A DNA stretch of 64,000 bases from Prolixibacteraceae bacterium (GCA_019856515.1 CP082230.1:1178001-1242000); one strand, 5' to 3'; positions 18,462 to 30,130 are shown, numbered from the stretch's first letter. Translations and numbers: made by a program. Notes: generated by a model from the sequence alone, not told the origin.

Positions 18462-20120
18462 GTAACTACTCAGGTAGTATTATAGTTTAGCCTCTATTAG
18501 ATTTTAAATAGAGCTTCAAGAAGATAACTTTCAAAATTATCTATTCCCAGCTTAAGTTAACATTATTGCATGATAGCCAATATGCGATCATGTTCAGAAC
18601 ACTCTTTCCTTGTTTCTTTAATGTGTCGGTTATAGATCGCAACATGGCATACCTCTGCGCCCCTTCTTCTGTGCGATATCCCTTAGACACATTCTGTTTT
18701 ACCTTGATGTTACGCATTGCTCTTTCCGAAGCATTATTATCAAACGGTACTTCATAATGATTTAAGAAAGTAAACACACTATCGATTTTCTTTATTAATC
18801 GTTGTCGTAATGTTCTGATTTCATCGAGCTGATCGTCATTTATGTCGATATTCAGAAGTTCTAATAATTTGGTCTTAAATGATGCTTCCTTATCTAGTGG
18901 GAAATCTTTTTCTTCAGCTTCCCGTTTTAATTTCATGGCTTCTGAAAAGAGATCTAATATATCTTGTGCCCATCTATTATTGGTCTGTTGCTTTATGTAG
19001 ATTAATTCGCGTTGTAAATGAGCTAGACATAGTTGATAATGTTTGGCAGGGGTCTTTAGTTGAGAAGCATAGCAGTCACTTACTAAAGTAGCATTAGTAA
19101 ATCCATCTTTGAAATTTTCTTCCACAACTTTATACCCTCTAGATCTATGTGCTGTGATAAAAGTTAGTTCATAATTTTGCCAAACCCACATCCATCCTTT
19201 ACTGCCATCTATTTTACAACCTGTTTCATCAGATCCAACTATATTGGCATCTTCAATAGATTGACGTAGAGATTCATATAGGGGAGTGAATACCTTTTCT
19301 GCATGTTTTAAAATATTGTCAATAGTTCCATCTCCTATTTTATAGGAAGTCAGCTCTTCTACTAGCGAACTAATACGATTTAAAGGGATATAGTGCTCTA
19401 TATGCAGACTAAGAATTAGCGAACGTATGTTGGGACCATATTGAACTGGTGCATTAACATTGGATGGCATAGCTCCTTTATGGATTTGTCCACAACTGCA
19501 TCTATTCTCATAAAGACGATGCTCAATACATATAGGTTCAATAACAGGGGGGATATCAAAAACTTGACGCTTGCATAGCAACCTAGCATCCTCAGGATTC
19601 AGTCTATTTCCACAACTACACTTAGCTAAAGGATGATGAGATTCGATATCGGTCGGTGTGGCATCTTGAAATAAAGTCATGCCTTTATGACCAAGTTGAC
19701 CTCCTGATTTTTTATTAGATTTCTTGCGAAGAGATTGGTTCTTCTTTACTGTTGATAAATCTCTAGATGGAGGAAAACTGCTATTACCACTATTTTTCTT
19801 GCTACGTGATAGTTGATCTTCAAGAGTCTTAATCTTAGCATGAAGCATCGCATTTTCTTCTGACAAAGCTCTTACCTCCGACATAACAATGTCTAATTTT
19901 GCCAGTAAAGATTGTACTTGCTCTTTTAATGCCTTGTTTTCTTTTTCTAAACGATCAACTTTATTCATGCCTGCAAAGATCTATTCTTATGGTCAAAATA
20001 GAAAAGATAACAACTAAAAGTAATCAACAAATACATTGTTATTTATCAACATTGTACACCAAATCAACGTGTTTGAAGTTTTTGTCGGTTAAAACCTATC
20101 TGAAGAACCTGAGTAGTTAC
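18462..20120 (-). mobile_element. IS66-family insertion sequence, intact, 1659 bp
   Basis: Terminal inverted repeats GTAACTACTCAGGT (18462-18475) and ACCTGAGTAGTTAC (20107-20120) match over 14 bp and begin with the GTAA typical of IS66-family ends. An 8-bp direct repeat GATAAAAA flanks both ends, the usual IS66 duplication length. Only the large transposase gene is present, without tnpA/tnpB, as in the ISBst12-type subgroup. The perfect duplication and open transposase frame point to a recent insertion. It separates the Crp-type regulator from the polyferredoxin genes. Confidence 0.95.
18541..19968 (-). CDS. IS66-family transposase (TnpC type)
   Basis: 475 residues. The N-terminal 50 residues form a leucine-zipper-like coiled coil (LEKENKALKEQVQ). 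Then come SKKNSGNSSFPPSRD, an IS66 hallmark, a Cys-containing zinc-finger-like region (CSCGNRL ... RCSCGQIHKG), and a DDE domain: VGSDETGCKI (first Asp), LVSDCYASQ (second Asp) and DNNASERAMRNIKV (Glu). The frame is uninterrupted and bracketed by intact ends, so the element may be active. Confidence 0.95.
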   Translation of the reverse strand: MNKVDRLEKENKALKEQVQSLLAKLDIVMSEVRALSEENAMLHAKIKTLEDQLSRSKKNSGNSSFPPSRDLSTVKKNQSLRKKSNKKSGGQLGHKGMTLFQDATPTDIESHHPLAKCSCGNRLNPEDARLLCKRQVFDIPPVIEPICIEHRLYENRCSCGQIHKGAMPSNVNAPVQYGPNIRSLILSLHIEHYIPLNRISSLVEELTSYKIGDGTIDNILKHAEKVFTPLYESLRQSIEDANIVGSDETGCKIDGSKGWMWVWQNYELTFITAHRSRGYKVVEENFKDGFTNATLVSDCYASQLKTPAKHYQLCLAHLQRELIYIKQQTNNRWAQDILDLFSEAMKLKREAEEKDFPLDKEASFKTKLLELLNIDINDDQLDEIRTLRQRLIKKIDSVFTFLNHYEVPFDNNASERAMRNIKVKQNVSKGYRTEEGAQRYAMLRSITDTLKKQGKSVLNMIAYWLSCNNVNLSWE

Positions 20121-20128
20121 GATAAAAA
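20121..20128. repeat. IS66 target-site duplication, right copy
   Basis: GATAAAAA directly after the right inverted repeat, identical to 18454-18461. Confidence 0.9.
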
Positions 20129-20179
20129 ACATACTCTGGAATGATATCCATAGACTTCAGTGATTACGATCAAAATAAA

Positions 20180-20222
20180 AAAAACCTATTATACCACAAT
20201 GCAATAGTTGATATAACAGGCT
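20180..20222 (-). terminator. Possible weak terminator behind the Crp-family gene
   Basis: CCTATTATA and TATAACAGG can pair with one mismatch, and the minus strand continues into a run of T's (plus-strand A's just before 20187). The loop is long, so the call is tentative. Confidence 0.4.
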
Positions 20223-20247
20223 TATTAAAACTTGTGTGGATACTATA

Positions 20248-20898
20248 TTAAAACAGAAAATCGACACGATTTCTTGATAAGTTAACTTTCCCTTCTTTTT
20301 CCAATGCTTTTAATAATCGAGAAATAACTTCTCTTGAAGTAGTTAGTGAGCTTGCAATTTCACCATGAGTTCCTTGAAAATATTTTTTCCCTGTAGACTT
20401 TTGATATTCAACAAAGAACGACAACAAACGCTCATCCATCTTCTTGAAAGCAAGACTATCAATCGTCTCTAACAAACCATCAAAATGTGATTTGTATGAT
20501 CTTAAAACAAAAACCTTCCATGATTCATATTCAACTAACCATTCATCAAGATATCTCACAGGCACACTTATCACATCTGTATCTTCTTCAGCAACGATGT
20601 TAACATTAGATTTGAAATGCTCCATACAACATGTAAGAGCCATCAAACAAACTTCCCCACGGGTAAGATAATACAACAAGGATTCTCTCCCATCTGAATC
20701 AGACCTGTATATCCGAAGAACTCCATCTAAGACCAAAGGAAACTTCTTTATATATTTATCCTCTTGTATAAGCATCTGTCCTTTAGGGATCTCTGTCCAA
20801 GAACCAACGTCAGCAATCTTTTCACATAGGTTAAGATCAAGTATTGGAAAACGTTTTTGGATAATCTCCGGATTCAATCTAACATTATTATCAGACAT
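20248..20898 (-). CDS. Crp/Fnr-family transcriptional regulator
   Basis: 216 residues with start at ATG 20898 (MSDNNVRLNPE); the frame is open upstream but that part looks unlike the family. Residues about 30-120 form a cyclic-nucleotide-binding-type beta-roll (IPKGQMLIQEDKY ... LVLDGVLRIYRSDSDGRES). The C-terminus has the helix-turn-helix GTHGEIASSLTTSREVISRLLKALEKEG. Near the roll lies LTCCMEH, a vicinal Cys pair that may matter for metal or redox sensing (inference), since the neighbours also carry CC motifs. It probably controls the permease and CC-peptide genes upstream of it. Confidence 0.85.
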   Translation of the reverse strand: MSDNNVRLNPEIIQKRFPILDLNLCEKIADVGSWTEIPKGQMLIQEDKYIKKFPLVLDGVLRIYRSDSDGRESLLYYLTRGEVCLMALTCCMEHFKSNVNIVAEEDTDVISVPVRYLDEWLVEYESWKVFVLRSYKSHFDGLLETIDSLAFKKMDERLLSFFVEYQKSTGKKYFQGTHGEIASSLTTSREVISRLLKALEKEGKVNLSRNRVDFLF

Positions 20899-20993
20899 AG
20901 GTCGATCAATTTCAATTATAGTAAAACTAAGTGTAACACAGTACATTCAAAGATACATAAAATATTATTTCGCGAGGTATCAATAATAGGACA

Positions 20994-21035
20994 CAAAAAA
21001 AGAAGTATTGTTTCAAATACTGAAACAACACTTCT
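20994..21035 (-). terminator. Intrinsic terminator of the permease/CC-peptide operon
   Basis: AGAAGTATTGTTTC (21001-21014) and GAAACAACACTTCT (21022-21035) form a 14-bp stem with one G-U pair on the minus strand, followed by seven T's (20994-21000). Confidence 0.9.
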
Positions 21036-21077
21036 ATCAAATAATCAACTTATTAGACTATAAAATGTAATATAAAA

Positions 21078-21239
21078 TTAACTTTTCGTTGAACAATCAT
21101 CTTGCCCTTTTTTATTCTTCTCATCTACTTCCTCAAACTTAATATCGCAACAGCTTGATTTTGGTTTATTATCAGTAATTTCCTTGATCTTTACTGAACA
21201 ACAACTATTGCTTTTCTTCTTTTTAAAAAAATCAAACAT
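21078..21239 (-). CDS. Small double-CC peptide, probable metal/metalloid binder
   Basis: 53 residues from ATG 21239 (MFDFFKKKKSNSCC). Highly charged, no signal peptide. It carries a repeated unit, SCCSVKIKEI and SCCDIKFEEV, plus a final DDCSTKS. Two vicinal Cys pairs in so small a protein suggest binding of a soft metal or metalloid. It follows the permease by about 20 bp and shares its terminator; similar tiny Cys-pair proteins often accompany ArsP/SO_0444-type permeases, where they may deliver the ion. The name is provisional. Confidence 0.7.
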   Translation of the reverse strand: MFDFFKKKKSNSCCSVKIKEITDNKPKSSCCDIKFEEVDEKNKKGQDDCSTKS

Positions 21240-21258
21240 GATTATATCTATTTTTAAA

Positions 21259-22239
21259 TTATACAATTACATTAAAAACATACCCTGAAATCACTGCCAC
21301 CAAAAAAATTACAGCAACAAAGATGATTAATAATTTAGGCTTAAATATTTTCGCTAACATCGTCATTTCTGGAATTGCCATACCTGCACCTCCAATAATC
21401 AACGATATCGCTGTTCCCATTCCAACCCCTTTTGTAATCAAAGACATTGCAATAGGAATAGCTGTTTCTGCTCTAATATAGAGTGGGATTCCAACAATTG
21501 CAGCAAGGGGTACGGCCCAAATATTATCTCCTCCAGCATATTTTGCAATGGTATCCCCTTCAGGAAGATAACCATAAATAGTAGCACCAATCGCTACACC
21601 AATAAATAAATATCCTAATATTGGTTTCAATGAATTAACTCCTGCATCTAATGATAAACGAACCTTCGTCCCTAACGAAAGTGATCTTCTTTTATCAATT
21701 CCATCTACAATATTGTCACTTCCGCCAGACACTTTTACGGATCTAACATATTTCGACAAACCACTCTTTTCCAATAAGTATCCGAACATGACACTTAATG
21801 TAAAAGCTAAGATAAAGTATACCGCAGCATTCTTCACTCCAACAGTGGCTCCCAACATTGCTACAATTATTGGATTAAGCAGTGGAGATGAAATAAGGAA
21901 TGACATTACGGACCCAAATGGAAGATTTGCATTCAAAAAACCTACAGTCATAGGTATTGTTGAACATGCACAGAAAGGTGTTACAGCACCAAATATTGCT
22001 CCTGCGATATTCCCCAAAAGTCCTTTACCTTTAAATAATCTTTGTAACTTGGTTTGCGATACATGCATCATGATAAACTCTATCAAAGCTGTAATCACAA
22101 CAAAAAGGATAAACAGTTCAAGGGTAATAAAAATGAAATTCCCAAATGATTTTGTCAAACTCTCCATAAATGGAGTAGTATCTATATTTAATACGTCAAA
22201 AAAGAAACTCTTTACTAATGCTATTAATTTATCTTGCAT
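21259..22239 (-). CDS. ArsP/SO_0444-type permease
   Basis: 326 residues from ATG 22239 (GTG at 22242 is the alternative). At least eight hydrophobic segments. Motifs AVTPFCACSTIPMTVGFL and SFLISSPLLNPIIVAMLGA match the permease family that includes ArsP (organoarsenical efflux) and the SO_0444 Cu/Zn-type efflux proteins; the CxC in the first motif is the likely ion-binding site. A second half repeat (GIPLYIRAETAIPIAMSLI) is seen near residue 260. It forms an operon with the CC peptide. The sigma-factor gene upstream is now cut off by an IS. The transported ion is not certain. Confidence 0.8.
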   Translation of the reverse strand: MQDKLIALVKSFFFDVLNIDTTPFMESLTKSFGNFIFITLELFILFVVITALIEFIMMHVSQTKLQRLFKGKGLLGNIAGAIFGAVTPFCACSTIPMTVGFLNANLPFGSVMSFLISSPLLNPIIVAMLGATVGVKNAAVYFILAFTLSVMFGYLLEKSGLSKYVRSVKVSGGSDNIVDGIDKRRSLSLGTKVRLSLDAGVNSLKPILGYLFIGVAIGATIYGYLPEGDTIAKYAGGDNIWAVPLAAIVGIPLYIRAETAIPIAMSLITKGVGMGTAISLIIGGAGMAIPEMTMLAKIFKPKLLIIFVAVIFLVAVISGYVFNVIV

Positions 22240-22721
22240 CACTCTTTATTTTATTAATACGTCAATACTTCATCTATTCAATTCTCATTTTTTATCTTCG
22301 ACACATATACTAAGGAACAGACAATAAACAGGTACTTGCATTATAAACCTTTGGACAATTTCGCTTTCGGACCATGATACGTATATTAGATCTTTTGCTT
22401 GTTAGCTTCATGATAATTCATTTTCTTATTTTCATTAGAGTAGACGCCTTAACAAACAAAAAGACACATTTTTGATAAAAAAAAGCTACACCATCTAAAA
22501 AAGATAGCATAGCTTTTATTTTACTCCCACCTAAAATACGCAGATGTTTTTCTTGCATATCTCAAATCTTTATCATGGGGTAATATCCTGATTTTAAGCC
22601 TGCATTTGGAGATACTACGTGCTACATCTATGAATTTAGACCTTTGTTAGACACAACCTCCCTTACCCACTTATGTCTTAAGGCTAATGAGGGAGAGCCA
22701 ATACCAGTTCCGTTTATCATT
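22240..22721. other. Intergenic region between IS1380 transposase and permease
   Basis: It contains the permease promoter region, a hairpin at 22479-22517 and the 3' untranslated end of the IS1380-type element. No coding frame is convincing. Confidence 0.45.
22474..22517 (-). terminator. Likely terminator behind the IS1380 transposase
   Basis: AAAAGCTA (22481-22488) pairs with TAGCTTTT (22510-22517), with an internal loop and additional inner pairs. Runs of T follow on both strands, so it may act in both directions. Confidence 0.6.
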
Positions 22722-24005
22722 CTATCCAGCCTTTGTAGATTTAATTAGTTTCTTATTGTTTGTTGCTAAATGAACAATCACTCTTCGCCCACTTTTGGTA
22801 ATCTTAGCTGCCACCGTAACAAAGCGAAATATAAATGCTTTGAGTCTACTTGTTGTCTTTAACCCGTCGACTAAATCAGCAAACTTTGATATTATGTATC
22901 GATATAGAATGTGTGCTACAGCCATTATTATCAAGTAAACAGTGTTCTCTTCTAAGTTGCTGTGAGGCATTGATTTCCAATTAAAATCATTGTTCTGAAT
23001 GTCAAAAACCTTCTCGCTAGCTCCTCGTTGATTATAGAATATAATAGCTTGTTCTTCTGTAATATCCCAATCATTGGTTACTATAAACTGATAACTCTTC
23101 GCATCATTGGTTATCAATGACATTTGATTGGACTTATTGGGTTTTCGGTATGCGATGATTCTATGTGTATATTGACCAAATTCATATTTGAAGCTATTGA
23201 CTTCATATGCTTGATTATTTATCTCACAACAAGACCAATTATCTGTTTTTGATGCTTTTGATAGTAATACGTTAGAGTGAGAGGCTCTAATCGAAAATAG
23301 AATACCCTCTTGATGAAAGTAGTCTGTAACCTCTTTGATATATGAACCACAGTCCATTCTTGCATATCGTAATTTTACACCTTTGGATGCCAACAACTCT
23401 AATGCTCGTTTATGGGTCTCTAATTGAGCCGTTTTAACATGACAATTTCCATTTCGTCCTTCAATATATACAGGAATGTTACCTATGGTTGCGACTCCTG
23501 GGAAGTATCCTTCTGTCTTCTTATAGCTATATTCTGCATCACTCTTTTGAGTGGGAATAAACTGGTGATCAAAATCATAGATAAGATCAGAAGCATTAGG
23601 ATCTAACTGTTTAAACTTAATAGCACTAGCCAACAAGAATTTATTCATTAGTGTGTTAACATTTATCTTTTGGCCTTTAATTGTAGTCTTTCCTTCGATA
23701 ATCTCACATGGAGTAGAAAGCTCCACATCTCCTCTTAGAATGGTATCAGCAGAAGGGATAGAAATTGATCTCAAGTTATTCAATGTATTATCCCGAAGAT
23801 AGTTAATATCTTCCGTAGCACTACCTCCACAAAAAGTAGTATATATGCGTGGTAATAACAAATCAGAGAACTTATAGATACACTTTGGACCTCGGTCTAC
23901 TAATTGCTCATTAATAAATTGAATAATGCCGTTTGAAATTAGCAAATCATGAATTAAATATATCCCACCAAATGGAGTCACATTTGAATTAAAATCTTTG
24001 ATCAT
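22722..24005 (-). CDS. IS1380-family transposase
   Basis: 427 residues, uninterrupted. IS4-type DDE fold with LIYDFDHQFIPT (first Asp region), YARMDCGSY (second Asp) and YNQRGASEKVFDIQNNDFNW, the Y-(2)R-(3)E-(6)K-like region near the C-terminus that is typical of IS1380 transposases. I could not define clear terminal inverted repeats; the element lies roughly within 22550-24115. It separates the SigZ-like gene from the permease. Confidence 0.9.
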   Translation of the reverse strand: MIKDFNSNVTPFGGIYLIHDLLISNGIIQFINEQLVDRGPKCIYKFSDLLLPRIYTTFCGGSATEDINYLRDNTLNNLRSISIPSADTILRGDVELSTPCEIIEGKTTIKGQKINVNTLMNKFLLASAIKFKQLDPNASDLIYDFDHQFIPTQKSDAEYSYKKTEGYFPGVATIGNIPVYIEGRNGNCHVKTAQLETHKRALELLASKGVKLRYARMDCGSYIKEVTDYFHQEGILFSIRASHSNVLLSKASKTDNWSCCEINNQAYEVNSFKYEFGQYTHRIIAYRKPNKSNQMSLITNDAKSYQFIVTNDWDITEEQAIIFYNQRGASEKVFDIQNNDFNWKSMPHSNLEENTVYLIIMAVAHILYRYIISKFADLVDGLKTTSRLKAFIFRFVTVAAKITKSGRRVIVHLATNNKKLIKSTKAG

Positions 24006-24027
24006 TCACCTAAATAGGTGATTTTTT
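24006..24027. promoter_or_regulatory. Stem-loop covering the transposase ribosome binding site
   Basis: TCACCT (24006-24011) pairs with AGGTGA (24016-24021) around AAAT. On the minus strand AGGTGA touches the transposase ATG, so the stem would hide a Shine-Dalgarno-like sequence. On the plus strand the hairpin is followed by six T's and would work as a terminator against incoming transcription. Confidence 0.6.
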
Positions 24028-24122
24028 CTGAACATATAAAAGCCTTACTATGCATTGTCTTACTGATGTTTACTTAAAATTAATATAATACACGTGCGGA
24101 TTCAAGGTCCCATATAAATTAT

Positions 24123-24704
24123 TTATTTCTTGAGCGATGATACTTTACTTAATAAATTATCACAAGTATCTTTTAAATGACATGCGACAAAGGATCCATC
24201 TTCTGAATAATCTATTTCACAACATTGAGTAAACATCTCATAAAGCATTTTACGTCCCCTTTGACATCTCATCTTAGCTGCAGACAATGAAATATCTAAC
24301 CGTTTAGCTATTTCAGCCTGAGGAACACCATCAATATCACTCCAATATAAAGGATCACGATATTTTTCAGGTAACAGTTTTATCATAGGAATAATAAAAT
24401 CAGCTGCACCATTTTCGACAATCTCATCCTCAACATCTTCGACCTGTTCAAATTCATCTAAAACAATCTTTTTTGATCGATAACTATCAACCAAGATATT
24501 GCGAGTAATTTGAAACAACCAAGCTTTCATATTACTCACCTTAGTATTTTTATGGTAAGCATCCATTAATCGTCCCATCACCTCTTGCACAATATCATGA
24601 GCAAGGTTCTTATCTTGTACTTTCTTAATCACATACCCTAAGATCATATCATAGAATAATGCAACGACTTCGTCAGGATTACAACATTTAATTTCTTCCT
24701 TCAT
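24123..24704 (-). CDS. sigZ: SigZ-like ECF sigma factor with Cys-rich tail
   Basis: 193 residues from ATG 24704, preceded by AGGAA; a TTG six codons upstream is the alternative. Region 2 contains DIVQEVMGRLMDAYHK and MKAWLFQITRNILVDSYR; region 4 is YWSDIDGVPQAEIAKRLDISLSAAKMRCQRGRKML. The C-terminal tail QCC ... FVACHLKDTC has four Cys and one His, and another CC lies near the N-terminus. SigZ proteins and CorE-type sigma factors have comparable Cys-rich ends, which in CorE sense metal ions. Metal-dependent activity here is inference. No anti-sigma factor gene is adjacent. The IS1380-type element follows directly. Confidence 0.85.
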   Translation of the reverse strand: MKEEIKCCNPDEVVALFYDMILGYVIKKVQDKNLAHDIVQEVMGRLMDAYHKNTKVSNMKAWLFQITRNILVDSYRSKKIVLDEFEQVEDVEDEIVENGAADFIIPMIKLLPEKYRDPLYWSDIDGVPQAEIAKRLDISLSAAKMRCQRGRKMLYEMFTQCCEIDYSEDGSFVACHLKDTCDNLLSKVSSLKK

Positions 24705-24813
24705 ATTCCTATCTATACACAATTAATTAGAGTTATTCCTGTCTATCTTAACAAACAGACCATTTGTTTAGTTTCTCGGCAAACTCAAAAGTATTGTTTT
24801 TAATGGAAAATTG

Positions 24814-24847
24814 AAAAGAGGATACTCCTTAATAGAGTACCCCCCTC
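24814..24847 (-). terminator. Terminator at the end of the GH2/GH63 PUL transcript
   Basis: GAGG plus TACTC (24818-24827) pair with GAGTA plus CCTC (24835-24847), with a small bulge, followed on the minus strand by TTTT (24814-24817). It lies about 20 bp behind the GH63-like gene. Confidence 0.7.
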
Positions 24848-24868
24848 AAGGCTGGCATTTTGGTAATA

Positions 24869-26878
24869 TTATTTAGATTCTCTTAGAAGCATTAAAAGAT
24901 GAGCTGATGACCAACTAAAACCAATAGCATTTAACCCCTCACCAGTAATTGGATGATAGTTTTCTCTAATTGGAGCTCTATCTTTTAATCCTTGGCAATG
25001 ATTCATAATATTTTCTGTCAAAACTATCGCCTTGTCATCATAACCATATTTGTACATTCCTTTGATTGCAAAATATGCTTGATCAAGCCAAACAGGACCT
25101 CGCCAATATCCTTTTAAAGGATTGAATTTAGGGTGAGATGCATCTAGCGTCGGACATGGAATATAAGTATTAAACTTTGTAGTATCCATGATATTTTTGA
25201 CAATACTAATTGCTTCCTCTTTTGTGGCTACCTCAGACCATAAAGGGATCCAACCTTCTGGACCATAGATAGGAATCTGTTTTTTCTTTTCTAGATCAAT
25301 ATCAAAATAAAAACCTTCCTCCTTATCAAACATCAGCTGTCTAATCATTGTTCTTAGATCTGAAGTACCAATAGCTGTCAAGGAAGGCTTCTTTATCTGT
25401 AAAACATTTTCTAAATATGAGATCATCTTCTTGTCATAATACAGATAACAATTAAGATCCACAGACTCTTGATCTAATGACCAAGCCTTATCCCTATTTT
25501 GAATCATCTCTGCATGATCAAATCTAACAGCATTATCCATACCACTCTCCCAAGCTGCGGCTATTCTTGTTCCGTCCGTTGAGCCATACTCACACAATCC
25601 ATTATTGTCATGATCTCTATCGGTATACCACCAATGATGATACTTTATCAATCGTGGTAGCATCTCCTCGACAAAAGAAGTATCCTTGGTAGCATCAAAA
25701 ATCTTTGCTACAGCCCATGCTGCCAAAGGAGGTTTGGTATCTCTCCAATTATTTTCTTTTGAATTATAATAGATACAGTCAGCCACCATTCCTCTATCAT
25801 CCTGGTAATCGAACATAGACCTCAAGTTATCTTTTGCCATTTGAGGCTCAAAATAGCTATAAGCAACAGCATGCTTCCAACTATCCCAACTCCAGAAACC
25901 ATAAAAACCTTGATAAGAGACAGAAGGGAAAGTCCCTGCATGCTTCAGGTCCCCCGCTTTACTTCTGTAATTAGTCACCAAAGTCATGATCGACTTTACT
26001 GCTATTTTAATATTAGATGTATCTTTTAATAATCTTGATTCTCGATTGAAATATTTACATAAATACCCATTCCATCGTTTCTGGTTCTCCGTTTCCATCA
26101 CAGTAAAATCCTTATGGTACGAATACCTCGGTTCTTCCTTGAACTGATAATGTTGGGTCATAACAAAGACTAAAGAATCATTACGTTTCACCTTTTGATG
26201 GTTCCAACGCATCACATATGATGAATCTTGTGTTGAAATCTTTAGGTTATCTGACATAGGAACCACATCCTGGACTAGATAGGAGTGGTGGTCTTTGATG
26301 TTCACCACCATCTCTCCTCTACTATTAGAAGATATAGTCTGTTTTGAACTCCATAAAGTTCCAGAAAGAGTAAGGTTAAGGTTTCTTGCTTTATTACCCT
26401 CATTCTTAAACACAGTTCGAATCATAGACGTTCTATGATCTGAAAAAACTAAAGTCTGTTCTATGTCAAGTCCATCTAACAAATAGGTTTGTACAATCGA
26501 ACCAGGCAAATATCGTACACTTCTTATAGACTTACTCCAGTCAAGAGACTGATTATCCTCAATAATATTCCATTGAGCAAACCCTTTTGACAACCACTCC
26601 CCATACATAGACATCACCATAGGTCCTGTAAAACCACCATAATAACGACTATCACTAGGCACAGCATAAGCATGCCATGCCCCCTGATCCGAAAATAATG
26701 TATGCTTGATATCATATGGTTTAACAGGGGTAAACGATATATCTAAAACATTCTCAAAGTTATCAACACAGTGCACCTGTCCTCTATTAGTCTTATTTTC
26801 TTGTTGCTTTTGGCAAGAACAGACCGTCAAAAACAGACCCATTAAAAGAAACAACTTAAATGTATTCACTATTTTCAT
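24869..26878 (-). CDS. GH63-like (alpha/alpha)6-barrel glycoside hydrolase lipoprotein
   Basis: 669 residues; lipoprotein signal with Cys22 (LFLTVCSC), so probably anchored in the outer membrane. The N-terminal 270 residues are beta-rich. The catalytic barrel begins near residue 310 with YGFWSWDSWKHAVAYSYF and contains WESGMDNAVRFD, YWRGPVWLDQAYF and, near the C-terminus, RENYHPITGEG. These match the MGH1/GH63 group (E. coli YgjK is the known example), which act on alpha-glucosidic or alpha-mannosidic linkages. It starts 2 bp behind the GH2 stop. Substrate unknown. Confidence 0.82.
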   Translation of the reverse strand: MKIVNTFKLFLLMGLFLTVCSCQKQQENKTNRGQVHCVDNFENVLDISFTPVKPYDIKHTLFSDQGAWHAYAVPSDSRYYGGFTGPMVMSMYGEWLSKGFAQWNIIEDNQSLDWSKSIRSVRYLPGSIVQTYLLDGLDIEQTLVFSDHRTSMIRTVFKNEGNKARNLNLTLSGTLWSSKQTISSNSRGEMVVNIKDHHSYLVQDVVPMSDNLKISTQDSSYVMRWNHQKVKRNDSLVFVMTQHYQFKEEPRYSYHKDFTVMETENQKRWNGYLCKYFNRESRLLKDTSNIKIAVKSIMTLVTNYRSKAGDLKHAGTFPSVSYQGFYGFWSWDSWKHAVAYSYFEPQMAKDNLRSMFDYQDDRGMVADCIYYNSKENNWRDTKPPLAAWAVAKIFDATKDTSFVEEMLPRLIKYHHWWYTDRDHDNNGLCEYGSTDGTRIAAAWESGMDNAVRFDHAEMIQNRDKAWSLDQESVDLNCYLYYDKKMISYLENVLQIKKPSLTAIGTSDLRTMIRQLMFDKEEGFYFDIDLEKKKQIPIYGPEGWIPLWSEVATKEEAISIVKNIMDTTKFNTYIPCPTLDASHPKFNPLKGYWRGPVWLDQAYFAIKGMYKYGYDDKAIVLTENIMNHCQGLKDRAPIRENYHPITGEGLNAIGFSWSSAHLLMLLRESK

Positions 26879-26880
26879 AA

Positions 26881-30030
<3,150 letters not shown>

Positions 30031-30095
30031 TTAGTCAATTTTTCACCCAGTTAATCCCTTGATTTTTAAACACTACACCATAACATATAAAATAT

Positions 30096-30130
30096 GGGGT
30101 TCCTATACTAATAAAATATAACAGAACCCC
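30096..30130 (-). terminator. Hairpin between susD and the GH2 gene, possible attenuator
   Basis: GGGGTTC (30096-30102) and GAACCCC (30124-30130) form a perfect 7-bp stem with a 21-nt AT-rich loop. The minus strand goes on through AT-rich sequence without a solid T-run, so partial termination or 3'-end stabilisation of susCD mRNA is more likely than full stop. Confidence 0.55.

Noticed and set aside
21713..22327. Plus-strand open frame of 204 codons
   Set aside because: Antisense to the well-supported permease gene; its residues are a mirror of transmembrane codon bias.
22550..24115. Possible IS1380 ends flanked by ATAT on both sides
   Set aside because: The proposed terminal repeats share only scattered bases and their outer ends do not match, so exact boundaries and a 4-bp duplication could not be supported.
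24100..24120. GGATTCAAGGTCCC, resembling a tRNA T-arm
   Set aside because: No acceptor, D or anticodon arm can be built around it on either strand; more likely part of the IS1380 element end.
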